From NCBI RefSeq assembly GCF_040807025.1, contig NC_090981.1:4166501-4230500 (forward strand): DNA of 64,000 bases. Direction: 5' to 3'. Positions 56,126 to 64,000 of this stretch are shown piece by piece (position 1 is the stretch's first letter; each line of letters begins with the position of its first letter). The stretch comes from Struthio camelus. Its lineage: Eukaryota; Chordata; Aves; Struthioniformes; Struthionidae. Made by a program: the position numbers and the translations under genes. Below the pieces are notes generated by a model. It did no database searches. It worked only from the letters and a program-made list of their open reading frames with translations, and had not been told where the DNA came from.

Positions 56126-59100
56126 ACAGAACCACAGAACAGAAACACAGCACGGTTGAGGTTGGAAGGGACCTCTGGAGCTCATCTAGTCCAACCCCCC
56201 TGCTCAAGCAGGGTCACCTAGAGCACATTGCCCAGGATCGCGTCCAGGCAGGTTTTGAATATCTCCAGAGAAAGAGACTTCACGACCTCTCTGGGCAATC
56301 TGTGCCAGTGCCTAGTCACCCTCACAGGAAAGAAGTTTTTCCTCATGTTCAGATGGACCTTCCTGCGTTTCAGTTTGTGCCCGTTGCCTCTTGTCCTGTC
56401 CCTGGGCACCACGGAGAAGAGTCTGGCCCCAGCCTGTCAACACCCTCCCTTCAGATACTTGTACACATTGATGAGATTCCCCCCTCAGTCTTCTCTTCTC
56501 CAGGCTGAACAGGCCCAGCTCTCTCAGCCTTTCTTCATAGGAGAGAGGCTCCAGTCCCTTCATCATCTTCGTAGCCCTCCGCTGGACTCTCTCCAGGAGT
56601 GCCATGTCTCTCTTGTACTGGGGAGCCCAGCACTGGACACAGGACTCCAGGGGAGGCCTCCCCAGGGCTGAGTAGAGGGGCAGGATCACCTCCCTCCACC
56701 TGCTGGCAACACTCTGCCTCATGCAGCCCAGGATACCCTTGGCCTTCTTGGCCCCAAGGGCACACTGCTGGCTCATGGTCAACTTGTTGTCCACCAGCAC
56801 TCCCAGGTCCTTCTCTGCAGAGCTGCTCTCCAGCAGGTCAGCCCCCAGCCTGTCCTGGGGGATGGGGTTATTCCTCCCCAGGTGCAGGACCCTGCACTTG
56901 CCTTGGTTGAACTTCAGGAGGTTCCCCTCCGTCCATCTCTCCAGCCTGTCCAGGTCCCTCTGAATGGCAGCACAGCCCTCTGGTGTCTCAGCCACTCCTC
57001 CCAGTTTAATATCATCAGCAAACTTGCTGAGGGGGCACTCTGTCCCTTCCTCCAGGTCACTGAGGAATACATTGAACAAGACTGGACCCAGGACTGACCC
57101 CTGGGGGACACCGCTAGCTACAGGCCTCCAACTTGACTCTGCGCCACTGACCACAACCCTCTGAGCTCTGCCATCCAGCCAGGTCTCAATCCACCTCACT
57201 GTCCACTCCTCCAACCTACACTTCCTGAGCTTGCCTTGGAGGATGCGATGGGAGACAGTGTCAAAAGCCTTGCTGAAGTCCAGGGAGACAACATCCACTG
57301 CTCTGCCCTCACCTACCCAGCCAGTCATTCCCATCATAGAAGGCTGTCAGGTTGGTCAAGCATGATTTCCCTTTGGTGAATCCATGCTGACTACTCCTGA
57401 TCACCTTCCTGTCCTCCACATGCTTAGAGATGGCCTCCAGGATGAGCTGCTCCATCACATTCTTGGGGATGGAGGTGAGGCTGACTGGCCTGTAGTTCCC
57501 TGGCTCCTCCTTCTCACCCTTTTTGAAGGCTGGAGTGACCTTGGCTTTCTTCCAGCCCTCAGGCACCTCTCCTGTTCTCCAGGACCTTTCCAAGATGATG
57601 GAGAGTGGCCATGCAATAACATCCGCCAGCTCCCTCAGCACTCGTGGGTGCATCCCATCGGGGCCCATGGATTTATGGATGTCAAGTTTGGACAAATGAT
57701 CTCTCACCCGATCCTCCTCGACCAAGGGAGAGTCTTCCTTTCTCCAGCCTTCCTCTCTTGTCCCCAGGGTCCAGGATTCCTGAGGGCTGGCCTTAGCAGT
57801 AGAGACTGAAGCAAAGAAGGCATTCAGCAACTCTGCCTTCTCTGTATCCTTTGTCACCAGGGTCCCTGCCCCATTCAGCAGCAGGCCCACATTCTCCCTT
57901 GTGCTATTGATGTATTTGAAGCCGCCCTTCTTGTTGTCCTTGACATCCCTTGCCAGATTTAATTCCAAATGGGCCTTGGCCTTCCTTGTCGCATCCCTGC
58001 ATACTCTGACAATGTCCCTATATTCCTCCCAAGGGGTCTGTCCCTGCTCCCACCTCCTGTACACTTCCTGCTTCTCTTTGAGTTTTGCCAGGAGCTCCTT
58101 GCTCATCCATGCAGGTCTCCTTCCCACTTTGCTGGACTCCTTGCTCAGAGGGATGCACTGCTCTTGAGCCTGGAGGAAGTGATGCTTGAATATTAACCAG
58201 CTCTCCTGGACCCCTCTTCCTTCTAGGGCCCTACCCCATGAGATTCCTCCAAGTAGGTCCCTGAAGAGGCCCAAGTCTGCTCTCCTCAAGTCCAGTGTTG
58301 CGATCCTACTTATTGCCCTGCTCCCTCCTCCCAGGATCCTGAACTCCACCATCTCATGGTCACTGCAGCCAAGGCTGCCCCCAACCTTCACATCTCCAAC
58401 CAGCCCTTCTTTGTCTGTTAGCACAAGGTCCAGCAGCGTACCTCTCCTAGTTGGCGTCTCCACCACCTGTGTCAAGAAGTTATCCTCAGTGCTCTGTAGG
58501 AACCTCCTCAACTTTGTGCCTAGCTGTGCTGTCTTCCCAGCAGATGTCAGGGTGGTTCAAGTCCCCCATGAGAACCAGGGCCTGTGATCATGAGCTACTT
58601 CCAGCTGTCTGTAGAAGGCCTCATCGATGACTTCTTCCTGATCAGGTGGCCTGTAGCAAACCCCCACAACAGTGTCACCCATGTTACCCTGCCCTTTAAT
58701 CCTTACCCATAGGCTCTCAGCTTGCTCTTCATCCACCCCCAGGCAGAGCTCCACACATTCCAGTTGCTCCCTCACATAAAGGGCAACTCCACCACCTCCC
58801 CTTCCTGGCCTGGCCTTCCTAAAAAGCCCATAGCCATCCATGGCAGCATTCCAGTCATGTGAGCTATCCCACCATGTCTCTGTAAGTGCAATGAGATCAT
58901 GGCCCTGCGACCGCACACAGATCTCTAACTCTTCCTGTTTATTCCCCATGCTGTGTGCATTGGTATACAGGCATTTCAGAAAGCCAGTCAAGCATGCAAG
59001 CTTCCCAGGAGAGGTGCAAGAGGATCCTCCATAGCCATGTTCCATGCTGGCTCCCCTGGCTGCATGCACCCGCTGGAGAGTGTATCCCCCTCCTGACAGG
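56126..59100 (-). mobile_element. CR1 LINE copy E, near-complete ORF2, minus strand
   Basis: On the minus strand it runs from the region just before the endonuclease (about 59100) to the CR1 3' end at 56126, where the octamers are altered (CTGTGTTTCTGTTCTGTGGTT). This gives about 3 kb covering all of ORF2 but lacking ORF1. Shares frame-breaking changes with copy D, in the opposite orientation some 23 kb away. Confidence 0.93.
56218..59069 (-). pseudogene. CR1 ORF2 of copy E, several frameshifts
   Basis: Endonuclease reading starts at 59069 (NAHSMGNKQEE, TETWWD, GGVALYVRE). A missing C at about 58592 puts a stop near 58557. It resumes from 58511 after the AAAGTTGAGGAG difference and covers SDHE, the linker and the RT N-terminus to a stop at 57309, caused by the extra G near 57331. 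The RT core continues from 57337 with [18 protein letters not shown] and FADD. A change near 56400 moves the last segment to another frame, ending at the family stop 56218-56220. No full-length protein is possible. Confidence 0.9.
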
Positions 59101-62004
59101 GGAGGTAAAAAAGCAAACTGTGTGTGGTCAGTTATTAACTATGGACTTAAAGTATTAGCTGTTTCTCACTGGGGTAAGAAGTGTTCTGTGTGCCTGTTTG
59201 CCACATGCCTCTACTCCTAGTCTATTTTCAGTTTTCCATCAGCTCTTCCGTATCAGCAGACTTTCTGTCTCCAGTGAACTTCTTTTCTAACCAGCTTGGC
59301 AAATTTTAGGTGCTTTGTGTATAGCTAATTATGGATCTTTTTGTGCACTGTAGTTTTTGTTCCTTAATCAAGTTGCAGTCGAAAAACTGCAAAAGTTCAT
59401 AGCAACTATAAAAGTGGATTAAAATTTAGTTTCAGATCTGTCATAAACTATTTTATACTTCTGATTAAATTACTCAGATGTTTTCTTATGATTTTATGGT
59501 TAGCTACTCCTGGCTGTACTAACTGAAAACTATTAAGCACAGCAACTGCTTCAGAACTAGTCACCGTGAAAAATATGATTACTCTGAATGTCATCCTTTT
59601 CACAAGGCCCAATAGCTTACAGATACAGAATGAAATGTTGTTTCAACATCTAATCGCCTTCCATATTTCAGCAGTTTTCAGGCTGGTGGAGCTCTTAACT
59701 ACACCATTCTTCTCTTGAGGATTTTTGGTTTTGATTCTGTTTTTAATGCTTCCATTTCCTACCAGCAGGTGACTGGCTTTGACAGAACATTGAGAAATCA
59801 CTCTGAGACAAGGTGTTTGTCAGCTGTTTGCCTCAGTTTCCCTGTTTTAAAGGCATCAAACCACCTCTTTTTTACCTTGCCATGTGCAAGGACCTGCTTC
59901 TGACAGGTAACCTGATCAGTTAATTATGCCCAACATTATGGATTGGTGTTCAGAATCTGAGCTAATTACTCAACAAAGTCTGCTGGTGCCAGGTTTGTCA
60001 GCAAAAAGAATGTTTTAATGAGAATTTTGCTGATCCTGAAGGGTGCCAGATTGACAGTGGTAGTGACTGAATTCAACTAATTATCCACAGCACAGGTACC
60101 ACATGGATAGCAGAGGTGTAAGCTTTTTCTCCATGCTGCCTGCCAAGGTGCCTCATAATGTTCAAAAGTGGACTATCTGTAGAGAAAGAGAGTGCTTTAG
60201 TCCAATGCTTATTCAGCCCTTGATTACCTAAAGTGGATAAAACATAGGAAGAATCATAAGTAACTTTTTATGAGGAAAACTGCTAACCACTTACAGAGGA
60301 GGCAAACAGCCAGTAGTTAGCAACTTTCCAAGTAAAAGCACTGAGTTGTTGCAAATAATCTTTCCCACATTATGATTAAAATGCATTTTCAAAAATGGAC
60401 TTTACAGCAAATACTTGACAAAACTGATTATGATTAGTGGGAGAAGCAGACTTGTTTGAAATGAAGTCTGGTCCCTTCCCTTGGAGGGCTCCAGAGCACC
60501 AGGGATTCAAACATAAGGCAGATGAAGGGCAATATACTGTATACTGGATTGAGGTCATCCATTCACCGAGAATAATGAACTAGAAGTGTCTTGACAAGGA
60601 AATCAAGTATTCACAAGTGGGAGAAAAATAAACATTGAACATAGGCAGAGTTCCTCAAGAGTGATGCAAGGAATGGAAAAAAAGCTGTCTAGCAAGGAGG
60701 AGGAGTTGGTAGAGCCTGGTGTTTTCAGTTGATCAGCATCCCATCTGCCCTTACCAACACCATAGCTCAGAAAAATAATCTTTGACTAAAATTCTTTCTG
60801 TGAGATGAACAGTAGTCTCTGAAGCCATGAGAGAAAGTGAGGGACTAAGAGATAAAAAGGGTTGAAAAATAAAAAACCAAAAGTGAAAAGAAAGAGACAA
60901 TTTGTACTAGTAAGATATGCAATATCACTGAGTAATTTGAGGATTTGGGTGTTTGGTAATGGAAAAAAAATATTTTAAAGTCAAATAGATGGTGGAGATA
61001 TCTCAGTCAATACAGATAAATAATGGCAAGTCATTAAAAATTACATCAAATAAGTCTTTCTGTGGGTGATTCAGTAGAAGATCTCAAACTCATCAAAGGT
61101 ATCTCTGTCCAGCTAATTATGAAGATAAGGTAGGAGGAAACAGATCTATACTTTTTATTACAAGTGAGGAAATGGAACCACAGGCAAATGCAAGAGAGTC
61201 AGAAACCAACAAAGAAAATCTACTGATAGCGGGGAAAAAAAAGAGCATGACTTTGTATATGCACAAAAGTATGAACTGTGTTGGTATTTAACTCTGAAAA
61301 TTTGGAATTAAAATGCAAGCACTGTATTTAGCAGAAATAATAATGAAGGAAGCACACAGATCATAGCAATTGTATGATCACATATAGCAAATACATTTTC
61401 TGAGAACAACAATCTTTTGCTGTTAGCAAGCAACTTCTGACTTATATAATTATCCCCAAAATGTCTGAATATCAAAATAAATAGATTCCAGTCTGCATGA
61501 GAGTCAAAAGCTGTTCTCCTTGACCATATGCAATAGGGCATTAGGGCACTTCAAATCAGACAAGAGGAAGCCATATTTATAGTGTGTGCTGAATAAAAGT
61601 AGACTTTTGTTTCTGAAGATAAAAATAAACTCAGTGTGACATGAATACAAATAAATAATTACAAAAATATAAAAGCAAGATTTTAGTTGCTTATTCACAT
61701 TTTGAAGGAAGCCTTCAGGACTATCAACTCCTCCATGTTAGGGTGAAGAAAAGAACATTTATATACTATGATCTTTTCAGGACAAGATTTTTGTACCACT
61801 AACCCATCTGACTTTCTCCCTCAGATTCTGTTTCATCAAGAAGCTGTTAGTTCTTAGTCTCATCAAACAAACACAGGTGAATTTTGTAAACAAAATGTAT
61901 TTTATCAGTTTTATGTGGAACAACTATCCCTTTTCCTTTCTGGGAAGTTACTATTAGATTTATTACTTCATTGCTCCACTGGTACTTGATGGAGACAAAG
62001 ATCA
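59101..62004. other. AT-rich intergenic DNA, no gene seen
   Basis: No coding ORF and no recognised repeat. Confidence 0.55.
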
Positions 62005-62110
62005 TAAAAGAATAGGGATGGAGGAAGAGGCCTCAAGAGGTCATCTAATCCATCCCCAGCTATACTTATGTCATTCCTGAGAGATTTTCTTCTTTCCTGT
62101 AGTAGAGATT
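62005..62110 (-). mobile_element. decayed CR1 3'-end fragment
   Basis: GAGGCCTCAAGAGGTCATCT and AATCCATCCCC match the reverse complement of the conserved CR1 3' UTR in the younger copies (GGACCTCTGGAGATCATCTA, then GTCCAA). Short and diverged; the right limit is uncertain. Confidence 0.45.
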
Positions 62111-62952
62111 GCCATTAATGTGCTCAGTTCCCTGCAGCCTTATTTCAAAAGTAACCTTTCTGGAAGCTTTATAGACTTGAACAAGAGGGGTGACGTACAC
62201 AGATCTCTCCCAGTGGCAACCTAAGAAAAAGCACCTTTAGGTCAGAGAAAAAATTGCCAATGACAGCCTTCTGGATACTGTCAGAACATGTAATGCAGTC
62301 ACTCCGGAGCTATTCCACACACCCTGTAAGCAAATTAATGTAATCTCATGATCGCTGTTATTGTAACTGAGAACAAGAAATCGTCCATAGCAAGAAAGAG
62401 GCAGCAATTCATGTACTACTTGTGAACTCTACACCATATCAAATCTAAACTGGTGGTCAGGATCACAAAATGTAAGAGTAATAAAAAAAAAAAAACCCGA
62501 ACCCTTTGTTCCCTGGCCATAGATTTTTCCATAGATTTTTTTCCCAAAAGGGAGATTGGAGATGGGCTATTGATGAGTCACAATGTAATCAGCAAATTGT
62601 TTTTCATGTTAGGTGACTAATGGTTACTCACTATTTTGGTACCTATTGGAATACAGGAGGCTATCAGACTCACTACCATGTATGGATTTTTAATTTTCTT
62701 CTGCATTTCTGCTGCAAGTACAGGTGGAGATCAGTCTTGCGGATCCAGAAAAATTAGCAATCACTTCTGGATTAAACACAAGCAGAAAAAACTCCAATAT
62801 TTGTTCCTTATTACATGCCTCTCTAAAAAGTTCTCATCATTTTGTTTAAAAAACATCCTTCATTTATACCATATTTCTTTCTCTTATAGAATCACAGTGC
62901 TTACACCAAACATTACTGAAAGAACAGAATATCCCTTAGCCCTGTTTACAAC
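62111..62952. other. AT-rich intergenic DNA, no gene seen
   Basis: No coding ORF. Contains a 14-nt A run near 62484. It ends at the octamers of CR1 copy F. Confidence 0.5.
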
Positions 62953-64000
62953 TACAGAATCACAGAATCACAGAATCGTTTAGGTTGGAAGGGACCTCTG
63001 GAGATCATCTAGTCCAAACTCCCTGCTCCAGCAGGGTCACCTAGAGCATATTGCCCAGGATCACATCCAGACGGGTTTTGAATATCTCCAGGGAAGGAGA
63101 CTCCACAACCTCTCTGGGCAACCTGTTCCAATGCTCTGTCACCCTCACAGTGAAGAAGTTTTTTCTCAGGTTCAGATGGAACTTCCTGTGGTTCAGTTTG
63201 TGCCCATTGCCTCTTGTCCTGTCCCTGGGCACCACGGAGAAGAGGCTGGCCTCATCCTCTTGACACTCCCCCTTCAGATACTTGTACACATTGATGAGAT
63301 CCCCTCTCAATCTTCTCTTCTCCAGGCTGAACAGGCCCAGCTCTGGCAGTCTTTCTTCATAGGAGAGGTGCTCCAGCCCTCTAATCATCTTGGTAGCCCT
63401 CCGCTGGACTCTCTCCAGGAGTGCCATGTCTCTCTTGTACTGGGGAGCCCAGAACTGGACACAGGACTCCAGGTGAGGCCTCACCAGGGCTGAGTAGAGG
63501 GGCAGGATCACCTCCCTCCACCTGCTGGCAACACTCTGCCTAATGCACCCCAGGATACCCTTGGCCTTCTTGGCCCCAAGGGCACACTGCTGGCTCATGT
63601 TTAACTTGTTGTCCACCAGCACTCCCAGGTCCTTCTCTGCAGAGCTGCTCTCCAGCAGGTCAACCCCCAGCCTGTACTGGTGCATGGGATTATTCCTGCC
63701 TAGGTGCAGGACCTTGCACTTGCCTTTGTTGAACTTCATGAGGTTCCTCTCCGCCCACCTCTCCAGCCTGTCCAGGTCCCTCTGAATGGCAGCACAGTCT
63801 TCTGGTGTGTTAGCCTCTCCCCCCAGTTTAGTATCATCAGCAAACTTGCTGAGGGGGCACTCTGTCCCTTCCTCCAGGTCACTGAGGAATACATTGAACA
63901 AGACTGGACCCAGGACTGACCCCTGGGGGACACCACTAGCTACAGGCCTCCAACTTGACTCTGCGCCACTGACCACAACCCTCTGAGCTCGGCCATCCAG
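62953..64000 (-). mobile_element. CR1 LINE copy F, minus strand, continues past window
   Basis: Starts with three ACAGAATC octamers (62953-62977), the CR1 3' terminus in reverse, and continues through the 3' UTR into ORF2 up to the right edge. Diagnostic residues [16 protein letters not shown] and PMHQ match copy A. Confidence 0.94.
63041..64000 (-). CDS. CR1 ORF2 C-terminal half, open reading frame (partial)
   Basis: Uninterrupted from the window edge to the family TAG stop at 63041-63043, about 320 codons. Contains RT motif B ([10 protein letters not shown]), FADDTK (motif C), and the thumb/C-terminal region ending ILGNML. No lesion is seen in this part, unlike copy A of the same subfamily. 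Whether the 5' half is intact lies outside the window. Confidence 0.85.
   Translation of the reverse strand: MDGRAQRVVVSGAESSWRPVASGVPQGSVLGPVLFNVFLSDLEEGTECPLSKFADDTKLGGEANTPEDCAAIQRDLDRLERWAERNLMKFNKGKCKVLHLGRNNPMHQYRLGVDLLESSSAEKDLGVLVDNKLNMSQQCALGAKKAKGILGCIRQSVASRWREVILPLYSALVRPHLESCVQFWAPQYKRDMALLERVQRRATKMIRGLEHLSYEERLPELGLFSLEKRRLRGDLINVYKYLKGECQEDEASLFSVVPRDRTRGNGHKLNHRKFHLNLRKNFFTVRVTEHWNRLPREVVESPSLEIFKTRLDVILGNML

Noticed and set aside
1..64000. CRISPR arrays, bacterial operons, tRNA or rRNA genes
   Set aside because: Nothing of this kind was seen; the sequence is vertebrate repeat-rich DNA.

Overview
This is vertebrate, almost certainly avian, intergenic DNA. The evidence is a high density of CR1 non-LTR retrotransposons (ORF1 esterase domain, endonuclease/reverse transcriptase ORF2, 3' ends made of ATTCTGTG-type octamer repeats), a retroviral primer-binding site matching tRNA-Trp, and an Env of the avian sarcoma/leukosis type. 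I found no host protein-coding exon, rRNA or tRNA gene. Everything with coding character belongs to a mobile element; the rest is AT-rich DNA with scattered decayed repeats.

Layout. 1-3441: CR1 copy A (+), with the end of ORF1 and a broken ORF2, running off the left edge. 11627-12859 and 36995-38215: two nearly identical 1.2 kb GC-rich LTR-like elements. 20968-22912: CR1 copy B (+), fused tail-to-tail with an older CR1 (copy G, minus, 22913-24815). 25289-25890: an old CR1 3' fragment (H, minus). 32817-35086: CR1 copy D (+), which lacks its 3' end. 40065-41000: CR1 copy C (+), 5'-truncated. 43177-50338: a complete endogenous retrovirus with its 6-bp target duplication. 50477-52004: a probable solo LTR of another family. 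52590-53080: an old L3/CR1-like tail. 56126-59100: near-complete CR1 copy E (minus). 62953-64000: CR1 copy F (minus), running off the right edge.

The provirus is the most notable object. Its LTRs look identical over 355 bp and its insertion-site duplication is perfect, so it is young. It combines features usually kept apart: an alpharetrovirus-like LTR layout, tRNA-Trp primer site and Env (CX6CC, internal fusion peptide), with a betaretrovirus-like gag / dUTPase-protease / pol arrangement in three frames joined by two successive -1 shifts. The first shift site is GGGAAAC followed by a predicted pseudoknot; the second is an unusual CCCTTTG confined to a 19-nt overlap. Pro, pol and env read open, while gag carries one frame change and one stop. 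Such alpha/beta intermediates have been described in birds, so the group is probably known, but the details here deserve checking.

The CR1 copies fall into at least two subfamilies. Copies D and E share several frame-breaking differences, one of them also in B, which suggests they were copied from an already defective source. Several junctions (B/G, the 3' end of D, GC-rich LTR copy 2) look like rearrangement breakpoints rather than plain insertions.
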